From positions 62,001 to 126,000 of the forward strand of contig NZ_JBKBEX010000009.1 in assembly GCF_047303325.1 (NCBI RefSeq): DNA of 64,000 bases, given 5' to 3'. Shown piece after piece: positions 1 to 9,240 of this stretch (its first letter is position 1; every line of letters starts with the position of its first letter). Under the pieces are notes generated by a model. That model was not told the DNA's origin, made no database searches, and saw only the letters and a list, made by a program, of their open reading frames with translations. Source of the DNA: Polaromonas sp047303325 (GTDB taxonomy: Bacteria; Pseudomonadota; Gammaproteobacteria; Burkholderiales; Burkholderiaceae_C). Position numbers and translations under genes: made by a program.

Positions 1-85
1 AAACGCTCAGGCCCAAGGCTTCCTGCTGGCCGAAGATGCTGCAGGCCTGATCAAGGCTGCCGAAGCCAGCGCGGTGCTGCGATGA
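1..85 (+). CDS. 3' end of an unidentified upstream gene (partial)
   Basis: The frame starting at base 2 is open from the window edge and stops at the TGA at 83-85. The 27 visible residues are Ala-rich and end in EASAVLR, which is too little to assign a family. The gene runs in the same direction as the Bug receptor that starts 55 bp later, so it may belong to the same acyl-CoA/malonate transcription unit. That link is inferred from spacing only. Confidence 0.5.
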   Translation, partial: NAQAQGFLLAEDAAGLIKAAEASAVLR

Positions 86-140
86 AGACAATTTTTACCG
101 AATATCATCCCGTAGTAAAACCCATCAAAGGAGACAAACC

Positions 141-1124
141 ATGAGTTCAGTTAACCGGCGCGACGTCCTGCGCATCGCTGCGGCCGGTGTCGCGGCCGCG
201 TCACCCCTGCTGCATGCCCAGTCAGCCTGGCCTACCAAGCCGGTGACGATGATCGTGCCGTTTCCAGCCGGCGGCGGCACTGACGCGTTCGCCCGCCCCC
301 TGTCCGCCCAGTTCGCCAAGCTGACCGGCAAGCAACTCATCATCGACAACCGCGGCGGTGCCGGCGGTACCCTGGGTGCCAGCATCGCCGCCAGGGCGCA
401 GCCCGACGGCTACACGCTGTTCATGGGCGCGGTGCACCACACCATCGCGCCTTCGATGTACCCCAAGCTCGACTACGACATCGAGAAAGATTTCGTGCCG
501 CTGGCCCTGATGGCCAACGTGCCGCAGGTGCTGGTGGTCAACCCCCGCAACATGCCGTTCGCCGATTTCAAGGCCTACATTGAAGCTGTGCGCAAGGCGC
601 CGGGCAAGTACAACTACGGCTCGGCCGGCGCGGGCACTTCGCACCACCTGGCAGGGGAGCTGTTCAAGTTGCAGACCAAGACCTTCATCACCCACATTCC
701 CTATCGCGGCGCCGGCCCGGCCCTGCAGGATTTGATCTCGGGCAACGTCGACATGATGTTTGACGGCCTGGGTTCCTCGGCCAACCACATCAAGGGCGGG
801 CGCATCAAGGCGCTGATGGTGGCCGGCGCCAAGCGCAACCCGGCTTTCCCGGACGTTCCCTGCGCCGGCGAACTGGGCCTGCCCGACTACACGGTGACCA
901 CCTGGTACGGCATGTGGACGCCCAAGGGCACGCCGGCCGATGTGCAGGCGCGCATCGTCGAGGACCTGCGCAAGGCCGCCACTACCGATGAACTCAAGGC
1001 GATCTGGGCCAATAACGGTGCGGACTTCGGCAACCTCACACCGCAGCAGTTCGGTGCTTTCGTGAGCAGCGAGGTCAAGCGCTGGGCGGCGGTGGTGAAG
1101 GCCTCAGGCGCCAAACTCGAATGA
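141..1124 (+). CDS. Bug-family tripartite tricarboxylate transporter substrate receptor
   Basis: This is a periplasmic binding protein of 327 residues, the usual size for the Bug/TctC family. It begins with a twin-arginine signal (NRRDVLRIAAAG, residues 5-16) ending near the LHAQS cleavage site. It then shows the family's WPTKPVTMIVPFPAGGGTD stretch and a downstream DNRGGAGGTLGA motif. AAAGGAG precedes the ATG. Bug proteins bind carboxylates and amino acids and can deliver them to a TctA/TctB membrane pair. No such pair is present in the window, so this receptor is an orphan here. It sits directly before a crotonase and a malonyl-CoA synthetase-like ligase, which suggests an acid substrate such as malonate. 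The substrate is an inference from context. Confidence 0.9.
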   Translation: MSSVNRRDVLRIAAAGVAAASPLLHAQSAWPTKPVTMIVPFPAGGGTDAFARPLSAQFAKLTGKQLIIDNRGGAGGTLGASIAARAQPDGYTLFMGAVHHTIAPSMYPKLDYDIEKDFVPLALMANVPQVLVVNPRNMPFADFKAYIEAVRKAPGKYNYGSAGAGTSHHLAGELFKLQTKTFITHIPYRGAGPALQDLISGNVDMMFDGLGSSANHIKGGRIKALMVAGAKRNPAFPDVPCAGELGLPDYTVTTWYGMWTPKGTPADVQARIVEDLRKAATTDELKAIWANNGADFGNLTPQQFGAFVSSEVKRWAAVVKASGAKLE

Positions 1125-1131
1125 CCGATTG

Positions 1132-1962
1132 ATGGCTGGAGCTGTTTTACTCGAGGTGAAGGGCTCCCTGGCCTTTGTGACCCTTTCCCATCCGGGCAAG
1201 TTCAATGCCATGAGCCGCGCCATGTGGCGCGAGCTGCGCGCGGCCTTCGAACGGCTTCAGCAGGCTGGCGACGTGCGCTGTGTGCTGCTGCGCGGCGAGG
1301 GCGGGCATTTTTGCGCGGGAGGCGACATTTCCGAGTACGCCGGCTTCCGGTTTGAAGAATCCGCCCTGCGTGATTTTCACGAACGCGATGTGTGGGGCGG
1401 CTTGCGGGCCATGCTCGATTGCGATGTGCCCATGGTCGCGCAGATCGACGGCAACTGCATGGGCGCCGGCCTGGAGATTGCCAGCTGCTGCGATATCCGC
1501 ATCGCGGGCGACAGCGCGAAGTTCGGCGCGCCCATCGCCAGGCTCGGCTTTCCGATGGCGCCGCGCGAAGCCGCGCTGGTGCTGCGCGCGGCGGGCGAGC
1601 TGACCGCGCGCGAAATGCTGCTGTCGGCCGCCGTGCTGGACGCAGCCGAGATGAAGCGGCGCGGCTTCCTCAACCAGGTGCTGCCCGCTGATGAAGCGGG
1701 CGCCGCGGCCATGGCCTGCGTGGAGCGCTGCGCCGTCCTGGCACCCGGCGCCGCCAGGCTGAACAAGCAGGCTTTGCGGGCGCTGGCCCAGGCCGGCAGC
1801 GAGCAAGCCGTGATGGACCTGGCAGCGAGCGCTTACCGCTACGCTGCGTCGCCCGAACACCGGGAAGGCGTGACGGCCTTTACCGAAAAACGCCAGCCCC
1901 GGTTTGACGGCCGGGCCGCTGAATCTATGACCACTGACAGCCTGAGCCATGAAAAACCATAA
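1132..1962 (+). CDS. enoyl-CoA hydratase/isomerase (crotonase) family protein
   Basis: This crotonase-fold acyl-CoA enzyme has 276 residues, a typical length. The oxyanion-hole segment HFCAGGDIS and the MGAGLEIASCCDIRIA stretch, which carries a Glu at the usual catalytic-loop position, are both present. The second catalytic Glu is not obvious: the loop reads ARLGFPMAP, so hydratase activity should not be assumed and an isomerase, hydrolase or decarboxylase role is possible. ATG at 1132 was chosen; a TTG at 1129 is directly upstream in frame. The gene follows the Bug receptor by 7 bp and overlaps the start of the CoA ligase by 14 bp, so the three are very probably co-transcribed and translationally coupled. 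Confidence 0.85.
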   Translation: MAGAVLLEVKGSLAFVTLSHPGKFNAMSRAMWRELRAAFERLQQAGDVRCVLLRGEGGHFCAGGDISEYAGFRFEESALRDFHERDVWGGLRAMLDCDVPMVAQIDGNCMGAGLEIASCCDIRIAGDSAKFGAPIARLGFPMAPREAALVLRAAGELTAREMLLSAAVLDAAEMKRRGFLNQVLPADEAGAAAMACVERCAVLAPGAARLNKQALRALAQAGSEQAVMDLAASAYRYAASPEHREGVTAFTEKRQPRFDGRAAESMTTDSLSHEKP

Positions 1963-3469
1963 CCTGTTCGCGGCACTGCGAGCCGCCTTTCCTTCCTCGC
2001 TGGACGACGTTGCCGTCGAAACCGACAACGGCCTGAACTATTCATGGCGCGACCTCGAACGCGGCACCGCGATGATGGCCAACCTGCTGGCCTCGCTGGG
2101 CCTGCCCGCGGGGGCCAGGGTGGCGGTGCAGGTCGAAAAGTCGGTGGAAGCCATGATGCTGTACCTGGCGACCTTGCGCGCCGGTTATGTGTTCCTGCCG
2201 CTCAACACCGCCTACCAAAGCGCCGAGATCGAGTACTTCATCGGCAATGCCGAGCCCTCGGTGATGGTGTGCAGCAGCAAGAATTTCGGCTGGGTCAGCA
2301 AGATTGCCTTCAAGGCCGGCACGCGCAACGTCTTCACGCTGGACGACGACCGCACGGGCTCGCTGCTGGACCGTGCCGCGCATTGCAGCGACCGGCATGA
2401 ACCCGTGCAGCGGCAGGCCGACGACCTGGCCGCCATCCTTTACACCAGCGGCACCACGGGCCGCAGCAAGGGCGCCATGCTGACGCACGGCAACATGCTG
2501 AGCAACGCGCTGGTGCTCAAGGACTACTGGGGCTGGAAGAAGGGTGACGTGCTGATCCACGCCTTGCCGATTTTTCATGTGCACGGCCTGTTTGTCGCCA
2601 TCCACGGTGCGCTGATCAACGGCGGCAAGATGATCTGGCTTGCGAAGTTCGACCCCAAGCTGGTGGTCAGCAAGATGCCCGAGGCCACGGTGTTCATGGG
2701 CGTGCCCACGCTCTATGTGCGCTTGCTGGCCGAGGCGGGGCTTACGCGTGAGGCCTGCCGCAACATGCGGCTTTTCGTCGCGGGATCGGCCCCCTTGCTG
2801 ATCGAAACCTTCAACGAATGGAAGGAGCGCACCGGTCACACGATTCTGGAGCGCTACGGCATGTCCGAAACCGTGATGCTGACCTCCAATCCCTACCAGG
2901 GCGCCGAGCGGCGCGGCGGCACCGTGGGCTTTGCGCTGCCGGGCGTCAGCCTGCGCGTGCAGGGCGATGACGGGCAGCCCCTGCCGGCCGGCGAGATAGG
3001 CGGCATCCAGGTCAAGGGGCCGAATGTCTTCAAGGGCTACTGGCGCATGCCGGAAAAAACCAAAGAAGAGTTCACCGCAGACGGCTATTTCAAGACGGGC
3101 GACGTCGGCAAGATTGACGAGCGCGGCTACATCGTCATCGTGGGCCGCAGCAAGGACCTGATCATCAGCGGCGGCTACAACGTCTATCCGGCTGAGATCG
3201 AGGGCTATATCAACGACATGCCGGGCGTGGCCGAAAGCGCCCTGGTCGGCGTGCCGCACCCGGATTTTGGAGAGGTGGGCGTGGCCGTCGTGATTGCCAA
3301 GCCGGGTGCTTCGCTGGAGGCCGGCCGGATCGTGGGCGAGCTCAAATCGAAGCTGGCCAACTTCAAGATTCCCAAGCAATGTTTTGTGGTCAGCGAGCTG
3401 CCGCGCAACACCATGGGCAAGGTACAAAAGAATTTGCTGCGCGAGCAGTACAAGGGCCTGTTCGCCTGA
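1949..3469 (+). CDS. matB: malonyl-CoA synthetase-like AMP-forming acyl-CoA ligase
   Basis: This ANL-superfamily ligase of 506 residues activates a carboxylic acid with ATP and CoA through an acyl-adenylate. The phosphate-binding motif YTSGTTGRSKG lies at about residues 165-175. The motif ERYGMSET follows, then the TGDVG and GRSKDLIISGGYNVYP hinge region, and a C-terminal PRNTMGKVQKN that supplies the catalytic lysine. The N-terminal half strongly resembles malonyl-CoA synthetases (MatB), which convert malonate to malonyl-CoA in the cytoplasm. The start overlaps the end of the crotonase gene. A malonyl-CoA decarboxylase is not visible in the window. The substrate remains an inference; another short dicarboxylate or fatty acid is possible. 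Confidence 0.8.
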   Translation: MKNHNLFAALRAAFPSSLDDVAVETDNGLNYSWRDLERGTAMMANLLASLGLPAGARVAVQVEKSVEAMMLYLATLRAGYVFLPLNTAYQSAEIEYFIGNAEPSVMVCSSKNFGWVSKIAFKAGTRNVFTLDDDRTGSLLDRAAHCSDRHEPVQRQADDLAAILYTSGTTGRSKGAMLTHGNMLSNALVLKDYWGWKKGDVLIHALPIFHVHGLFVAIHGALINGGKMIWLAKFDPKLVVSKMPEATVFMGVPTLYVRLLAEAGLTREACRNMRLFVAGSAPLLIETFNEWKERTGHTILERYGMSETVMLTSNPYQGAERRGGTVGFALPGVSLRVQGDDGQPLPAGEIGGIQVKGPNVFKGYWRMPEKTKEEFTADGYFKTGDVGKIDERGYIVIVGRSKDLIISGGYNVYPAEIEGYINDMPGVAESALVGVPHPDFGEVGVAVVIAKPGASLEAGRIVGELKSKLANFKIPKQCFVVSELPRNTMGKVQKNLLREQYKGLFA

Positions 3470-3487
3470 ATGTTCGTCAGGGAGGAT

Positions 3488-5623
3488 TCAGGGCGCGAAG
3501 TCGTCGACCTGGATCACCTTGTCGGCTGCGCGCAGGTAGGCCAGCGCCAGCTCGGGCCGGCTTGAGGCTTGCGCGGCGTGCTCCATCGATTCGCTGCGGC
3601 GCACCGCCTTGTTGAGCGCCACGGTTTCTTCCCCTAGCTGCTCGGCCAGGGCCAGCGCATCCATCAGGTCCCGCAAGCCGCCGCCGGCCGGCGTTGCCAG
3701 GTCGGGGCACAGGCGCCGCATGAGCGCATGGTGGGTGCGCAGCAGCCTGGCCAGGTCCAGCAGCTGGACATCCCGCAGCGGTGCCAGCCGCGTGCTGCGG
3801 TTGAGCACCAGCGCGCCCACCACACGGCGCAGTGGTGAAGGGAAGTTGGCATAAAGCGCTTCCAGCGCATTGCCGGCCTGGTCAAGCTGCATGCGAATCG
3901 CGGCCCTTGCCACCGGCAACATGTCGCCGTCCTTTTCCATCGCATAGCGCCAGGCGCAGGCGCTGGCCATGTAAAGATGGGCCAGCACGTCGCCCAGCCG
4001 GGCCGACAGCAATTCCATGCGCTTGAGCTTGCCGCCCAGCAGGCCCATGGCCAGGTCGCAGGTAAGCGCGTACTGGCTGCTCAGGCGGGCGATCAGCCGG
4101 GCTTCTTTTTCCAGGCCAGCGGGCGGCGTTCCCAGCAGCGGCGCACCCGCGATGCTGTGCCAGAAGTTGCGCAGCACGTGTCCGCCATGGCCGATCAACG
4201 CCTCGCCCAGCGCCTGGGCATCGTCGTCCCGCACCGCCTGCATCTCCTTCATCACGTAAGGGTGGCAGCGCACCGCGCCCTGGCCGAAGATGATCAGCGA
4301 GCGGGTCAGGATGTTGGCGCCTTCCACGGTGATGGCAATCGGCGCGCCGCGGTAGGCCACGGACAGCAGGTTGGACGGGCCCTGGATGATGCCCTTGCCG
4401 CCCAGGATGTCCATGCCGTGATTGACGGCGCGCCTACCCGCTTCGGTCAAATGCACCTTCAGGATGGCGCTTGCGACGCTGGGCTGTTCGCCGTGGTCCA
4501 GCACGGCGGCGGTGTAGCGGCGCGCGGCGTCCGTTGCATAAAGCTCGCAGGCCATGCCGGCGATCACGCCGGCAATCGCGTCGAAGCGCCCGATCGGGAG
4601 CCCGAACTGCTCGCGCACCTGGCCGTAGCCATTGGCGACAAAGAGCGCGGTCTGCTGCATGGCCGAGCCCAGTGCCGGTAGCGAAATGGCTCGCCCGGCC
4701 GCCAGGCATTCCATGAGCATGCGCCAGCCCTGGCCGACCTGGGCTTCGCCGCCTATGACCCAGTCCATGGGGATGAAGACTTCGCGGCCTTCGATAGGGC
4801 CGTTCATGAAAGCCGCGTCCATCGGCCGGTGCCGCCGGCCTATGTCCATGCCGGGCTGCGGCACCGGGATCAGCGCGCAGGTGATGCCCAGCTCGCGCTG
4901 GCCTTCGGGCAGGCTTTCGTCGATGGCGTTGAAGGCCAGGCCCACAACGGTGGCCACCGGCGCCAGGGTGATGTAGCGCTTGGAGAAGTTCAGGCTGAAG
5001 CCGCGCACCACCCGGCCTTCAAACTCCCGCTCCACTAACAGGCCGCTGTCAGGGATGGAAGCCGCGTCGGAGCCCGCATAGGGCGAGGTCAGCCCGAAGC
5101 AGGGCAGGTCGCGGCCGTCGGCCAGGCGCGGCAGGTAGTGCTGCTTCTGGGCATCCGTGCCGTAGCGCAGCAGCAGTTCGGCCGGCCCCAGGGAGTTGGG
5201 CACCATGACGGTCACGGCCGCGGAGATATTCAGCGTGGCGATGCGCGTGACCACGGTGGCATGGGCGTGGTGGCTGAAGCCCAGCCCGCCATGTGCCTCG
5301 GGAATGATCATGCCGAAGAAGCGGTGTTCGCGCAGGTAAGCCCAGACCCCGGCGGGCAGGTCGCCGGCCTGGTCGATGGCGAAGTCGTCCAGCATGGCAC
5401 ACAGGGTGGTGACTTCTTTGTCCAGAAAGGCTTGTTCCGCAGTGCTGAGCACATTGGGTCCGGCGGCCAGCAGGGCGTCGAAATCGGGCCGGCCGGAGAA
5501 CAGCCGGCCTTCAAAGCCGACTGTGCCCGCTTCGAGCGCGGCACGCTCTGTGTTGCCCATCACAGGCAATGCCCGGGCAAAGGGTTTCATGGCGGCCCGG
5601 CCCAGCCAGCGGGAAAATCCCAT
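3488..5623 (-). CDS. acyl-CoA dehydrogenase, long FadE-like type
   Basis: An FAD-dependent beta-oxidation dehydrogenase of 711 residues, much longer than the roughly 380 residues of ordinary acyl-CoA dehydrogenases and close to the FadE class with an extra C-terminal domain (DUF1974-like). Visible landmarks are PCFGLTSPYAGSDA, the GPIEGREVFIPMDWVIGG stretch, VNHGMDILGGKGI and YRGAPIAITVEGANI, which carries the Glu expected as the catalytic base. The start at 5623 (MGFSRWLGRAAMKPF) was preferred because the frame extends upstream to 5764 only through low-similarity sequence. It is convergent with the malonyl-CoA synthetase gene (18 bp between stops) and divergent from potF. Confidence 0.88.
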   Translation of the reverse strand: MGFSRWLGRAAMKPFARALPVMGNTERAALEAGTVGFEGRLFSGRPDFDALLAAGPNVLSTAEQAFLDKEVTTLCAMLDDFAIDQAGDLPAGVWAYLREHRFFGMIIPEAHGGLGFSHHAHATVVTRIATLNISAAVTVMVPNSLGPAELLLRYGTDAQKQHYLPRLADGRDLPCFGLTSPYAGSDAASIPDSGLLVEREFEGRVVRGFSLNFSKRYITLAPVATVVGLAFNAIDESLPEGQRELGITCALIPVPQPGMDIGRRHRPMDAAFMNGPIEGREVFIPMDWVIGGEAQVGQGWRMLMECLAAGRAISLPALGSAMQQTALFVANGYGQVREQFGLPIGRFDAIAGVIAGMACELYATDAARRYTAAVLDHGEQPSVASAILKVHLTEAGRRAVNHGMDILGGKGIIQGPSNLLSVAYRGAPIAITVEGANILTRSLIIFGQGAVRCHPYVMKEMQAVRDDDAQALGEALIGHGGHVLRNFWHSIAGAPLLGTPPAGLEKEARLIARLSSQYALTCDLAMGLLGGKLKRMELLSARLGDVLAHLYMASACAWRYAMEKDGDMLPVARAAIRMQLDQAGNALEALYANFPSPLRRVVGALVLNRSTRLAPLRDVQLLDLARLLRTHHALMRRLCPDLATPAGGGLRDLMDALALAEQLGEETVALNKAVRRSESMEHAAQASSRPELALAYLRAADKVIQVDDFAP

Positions 5624-5876
5624 GGGATATCTTTCGGAAGGGAAGTGAAAGCTTGTCCCAAAAGCGTACGCGGGGAGGGGAAAGGTACCTAGCGCCTTCG
5701 GCCCGTCCTGCTGTAGGCGAATTTGCCGGGCGGCCGGCGGCAAGCTCTGATGCAAAGGCCGCATAAGAGAAAGGTTCCCGTGCTCGCGGCCCTCTTATAC
5801 AATTGCTCCGGTCTGATTTTTGCTAGTGTTTCCTGGTTTTTACTTCCAAGTTTTTATAAGAGGAGTTGAGGACATT

Positions 5877-7040
5877 ATGAAAAAGCATCTTGGGTATTGG
5901 GCGTTTTCGGCCATGCTGGTGGCGGCACTGACCGCCTGCGGTAAAAAAGACGAAGCGCCTGCCGCTGCCGCCCCGGCCGCCGCCGCGAGCGCACCGGCCC
6001 CCGTGGCCGCCGAGGAAAAGGTACTCAATGTCTACAACTGGCCCGACTACGTCGCCAAAGACATGGTGGCCAACTTCGAGAAGGAAACCGGCATCAAGGT
6101 CAACTACCAGACCTTCGAGAACAACGAGGCCCTGCACGCCAAGCTGGTCGCCGGCAACACCGGTTATGACATCGTCGTGCCCGGCGCCGTGTTCGCCAAG
6201 CCGCAGATCGACGGCGGCCTGCTCGCCAAGCTCGACAAAACCAAGATCGCCAACTACGGCAACCTGGACCCGGCCATCATGGAAAAGCTGGGCACCATTG
6301 ACCCAGGCAATGCCTACCTCGTGCCCTGGGCCTGGAGCTTCACCACGGTTGGCATCAACAAGGCCAAGGTCACCAAGGCCCTGGGTTCCACGCCCATGCC
6401 GGAAAACGCCTGGGACCTGGTGTTCAACCCGGTCTACACCGCCAAGCTCAAGTCCTGCGGTATCGCCTACCTCGACTCGCCCACCGAAGTGCTGCCGCCG
6501 GCCATGCACTACCTGGGCAAGAACGCATACTCCAACGACCCGGCCGACCACAAGGCGGCGGCCGAGATGCTGGCCAAGGTGCGCCCGCACATCCGCATGT
6601 TCTCCAGCACCATGATTGACGACCTGGCCGGCGGCAAGGCCTGCGTGGCCCTGGCCTGGGCCGGCGACATCAACATCGCCCGTGGCCGCGCACTCGAAAA
6701 CAAGAGCGGCAATGAAGTCGAGGCCCTGCTGCCCAGCACCGGCGGCCTGATCTTCTTTGACACCCTGGCCATTCCCAAGGATGCCAAGCACCCCAACAAT
6801 GCGCTGGCTTTCATCAACTACTCGCTGCGCCCTGAAGTGTCCGCCTCCCTGACCAACGAGCTGGGCTACGCCACCGCCAACAAGGCCAGCCTGGCCAACG
6901 TCAAGCCCGAAATCGCCAAGGACAAGGCGGTGTTCCCCGATCCCGACAACCTGAAGAAAATGGTGTCACCGGCCAGCTTCAGCAATGAAGCCCGCGAATC
7001 CATGAGCAATGTGTTCACCGCCTTCAAAAAAGGCAAGTGA
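5877..7040 (+). CDS. potF: polyamine ABC transporter substrate-binding lipoprotein (PotF-like)
   Basis: This is the periplasmic polyamine receptor of a complete PotFGHI-type importer. The start at 5877 is supported by AGGAGTTGAGG about 7 bp upstream. The 387-residue product has a lipoprotein signal peptide with lipobox LTAC (Cys21), unlike the soluble E. coli PotF, followed by an Ala/Pro linker. Mature sequence landmarks include VLNVYNWPDYVAKDMV, GYDIVVPG, the LVPWAW segment and ACVALAWAGDI, all typical of the PotD/PotF family. A hairpin terminator follows the stop and separates it from potG, which fits higher expression of the receptor than of the membrane complex. Whether putrescine or spermidine is preferred cannot be read here. 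Confidence 0.9.
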   Translation: MKKHLGYWAFSAMLVAALTACGKKDEAPAAAAPAAAASAPAPVAAEEKVLNVYNWPDYVAKDMVANFEKETGIKVNYQTFENNEALHAKLVAGNTGYDIVVPGAVFAKPQIDGGLLAKLDKTKIANYGNLDPAIMEKLGTIDPGNAYLVPWAWSFTTVGINKAKVTKALGSTPMPENAWDLVFNPVYTAKLKSCGIAYLDSPTEVLPPAMHYLGKNAYSNDPADHKAAAEMLAKVRPHIRMFSSTMIDDLAGGKACVALAWAGDINIARGRALENKSGNEVEALLPSTGGLIFFDTLAIPKDAKHPNNALAFINYSLRPEVSASLTNELGYATANKASLANVKPEIAKDKAVFPDPDNLKKMVSPASFSNEARESMSNVFTAFKKGK

Positions 7041-7084
7041 CGTTTTACTGATCTCTGGCAAGCGCTGATTTCAGTGTGAACCCG

Positions 7085-7121
7085 GCTGTGCATGCAATGC
7101 GTTGTGTGCACAGCTTTTTTT
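7085..7121 (+). terminator. intercistronic hairpin with T-tract between potF and potG
   Basis: GCTGTGCA (7085-7092) pairs with TGCACAGC (7107-7114), followed by seven Ts. It has the form of an intrinsic terminator inside the pot operon and would lower transcription of the ATPase and permease genes relative to the receptor. Confidence 0.75.
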
Positions 7122-7150
7122 CATTTTGATGAAGGCAGGAAATCCTGTTC

Positions 7151-8257
7151 ATGAATCTACCTCTCTCGGCCGGCGACGGGTTTTTGCGGACCGATCAGCT
7201 GGTCAAGCGCTTTGATGGCGTGGCAGCGGTCGATGATGTCTCGCTGTCCATCCACAAGGGTGAAATCTTCGCACTGCTGGGCAGCTCAGGCTGCGGCAAG
7301 TCGACCCTGCTGCGCATGCTCGCGGGTTTTGAAAAACCGACCTCCGGCGCGGTCTTCCTGGATGGCGTGGACATCGCGTCCTTCCCGCCCTACGAGCGGC
7401 CCATCAACATGATGTTCCAGTCGTATGCGCTGTTTCCGCACCTGACGGTCTGGGACAACATCGCCTTCGGCCTCAAGCGCGAAGGCATGCCCAAACCCGA
7501 AATCGAAGCACGCGTGCAGGAGATGCTCAAGCTGGTCCAGCTCGAGGCCTTCGCCAAACGCAAGCCGCACCAGCTCTCGGGCGGCCAGCAGCAGCGTGTG
7601 GCCCTGGCGCGCAGCCTGGCCAAACGACCCCAGTTGCTTTTGCTTGACGAACCCCTGGGCGCGCTGGACAAAAAGCTGCGCGAACGCACGCAGTTCGAAC
7701 TCGTCAACATTCTTGAATCGGTGGGCGTGACCTGCGTCATGGTCACGCACGACCAGGAGGAAGCCATGGCCATGGCTTCCCGCATCGCCGTGATGAGCCA
7801 CGGCCGCGTGCTGCAGGTCGGCACACCCAAGGAAATCTACGAGCATCCCAATTGCCGCTTTGTGGCCGACTTCATCGGCAACGTCAACATGCTGGAAGGC
7901 GAGCTCACGCTGGACGAGGCCGACCGCTGCGAGGTCACCACCGACCAGGGTGTGGTGAGCGTGGGGCACGGCATCAGCGGCACGCTGGGCATGGCGGTGG
8001 CCATCGCGGTGCGGCCCGAGAAGATCCATATCGCCAAGGCCCGCCCGTCTGGGGTCAGCAGCAACCTGTTCACCGGCAAGGTGCGCGAGATTGCCTATTT
8101 CGGCAGCTACAACACCTTCATCGTGGAAGCGGCCGGAGGGCGTACCCTCAAGATCACCGAGACCAACACCACGCGCCACGACAGCGACACGATCACCTGG
8201 GACGACCAGGTCTTCTTCTGGTGGGACGGCTCCGCGCCGGTGGTGCTGACACAGTAG
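7151..8257 (+). CDS. potG: polyamine ABC transporter ATP-binding protein (PotG/PotA-like)
   Basis: The cytoplasmic ATPase of the polyamine importer, 368 residues. Walker A (GSSGCGKST, residues 44-52), Q-loop MFQSYALFPH, signature LSGGQQQR, Walker B LLLLDEP and the switch His in MVTHDQEEA are all intact. The C-terminal third is the TOBE-type regulatory domain (AVRPEKIHI) usual for PotA/PotG. AGGA lies about 10 bp before the ATG. The neighbours are the receptor upstream and two permeases downstream, with a 37-bp gap to potH. Confidence 0.93.
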   Translation: MNLPLSAGDGFLRTDQLVKRFDGVAAVDDVSLSIHKGEIFALLGSSGCGKSTLLRMLAGFEKPTSGAVFLDGVDIASFPPYERPINMMFQSYALFPHLTVWDNIAFGLKREGMPKPEIEARVQEMLKLVQLEAFAKRKPHQLSGGQQQRVALARSLAKRPQLLLLDEPLGALDKKLRERTQFELVNILESVGVTCVMVTHDQEEAMAMASRIAVMSHGRVLQVGTPKEIYEHPNCRFVADFIGNVNMLEGELTLDEADRCEVTTDQGVVSVGHGISGTLGMAVAIAVRPEKIHIAKARPSGVSSNLFTGKVREIAYFGSYNTFIVEAAGGRTLKITETNTTRHDSDTITWDDQVFFWWDGSAPVVLTQ

Positions 8258-8294
8258 GCGCAGCCCACAGGCCTCAACGATTCAATTCCCGGCG

Positions 8295-9239
8295 ATGAAC
8301 AACATCCCCTCCTGGCTTCAGCTCAACCTTGGGCGGCGCTTCGTGATTGCCGTGCCTTATGTCTGGCTGCTGCTGTTTTTTGTGCTGCCTTTCCTGATCC
8401 TGCTGCGCATCAGCGTGACGGACATGGGAGGCGGCGTCGATCCCTTCGCGCCGCTGATAGAGACGGTGAAGGGCTCCTGGCACGTCCTGCTGCGCTACAA
8501 CAACTACGCGTCCATCTTTATCGACAACGCGCAGGACGCCGTGGGCGGCTTCGGCAACACCATCTACATGGAGGCCTACAAAACCTCGCTGAAGTACGCC
8601 TTGCTGACCACGCTGTCCTGCCTGGTCATAGGCTATCCCTTTGCGTACTTCATCGCGCGCTCGCGGCCCTCGATACGCCCGGCCTTGCTGATGCTGGTGA
8701 TGCTGCCGTTCTGGACCTCCTTCCTGCTGCGTGTCTATGCCTGGAAGGGCATACTGGCCGACCAGGGTGTGCTCAACAACCTGCTGCTGTCGCTGGGCAT
8801 CATCCAGGAGCCCATGGTGATGCTTTACACCGACGTCTCCATGCTGGTGGGCATGACCTATGTGTACTGCCCTTTCATGATCCTGCCGCTCTATGCCAAC
8901 CTGGTGAAGATGGATTTTCGCCTGCTGGAAGCCGCGCACGACCTGGGCGCCAGCGCCTGGAAGGCCTTCTGGCTGATCACCGTGCCGCTCAGCAAGTCGG
9001 GCATCGTGGCCGGCTCCATGCTGGTGTTCATTCCCAGCGTCGGCGAGTTCGTGATCCCCTCGCTGCTGGGCGGCGCCGAAAACATCATGATCGGCCGCGT
9101 GGTCTGGGACGAGATGTTCAGCAGCAACAACTGGCCGCGTGCGTCGGCGCTCGCGGTGGTGATGATTTTGCTGATCCTGGTGCCGCTGGCTTTTTATTAC
9201 CGCTCCAGCAGTGATCGCGATGCGCGGGGAGGGCGCTGA
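8295..9239 (+). CDS. potH: polyamine ABC transporter permease (PotH-like)
   Basis: An inner-membrane permease subunit of 314 residues with about six hydrophobic segments, the first at VWLLLFFVLPFLILL. The EAA loop that docks on the ATPase reads EAAHDLGASAWKAFWLITVP, and the conserved PSVGEFVIPSLLGG stretch is present. It forms the channel heterodimer with the following permease, whose ATG starts one base after this stop, so translational coupling is likely. Confidence 0.93.
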   Translation: MNNIPSWLQLNLGRRFVIAVPYVWLLLFFVLPFLILLRISVTDMGGGVDPFAPLIETVKGSWHVLLRYNNYASIFIDNAQDAVGGFGNTIYMEAYKTSLKYALLTTLSCLVIGYPFAYFIARSRPSIRPALLMLVMLPFWTSFLLRVYAWKGILADQGVLNNLLLSLGIIQEPMVMLYTDVSMLVGMTYVYCPFMILPLYANLVKMDFRLLEAAHDLGASAWKAFWLITVPLSKSGIVAGSMLVFIPSVGEFVIPSLLGGAENIMIGRVVWDEMFSSNNWPRASALAVVMILLILVPLAFYYRSSSDRDARGGR

Positions 9240-9240
9240 A

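Noticed and set aside
2042..3427. 461-codon open frame antisense to the malonyl-CoA synthetase gene
   Set aside because: Mirror of a strongly supported ligase; His/Ala/Gly-rich, no motif.
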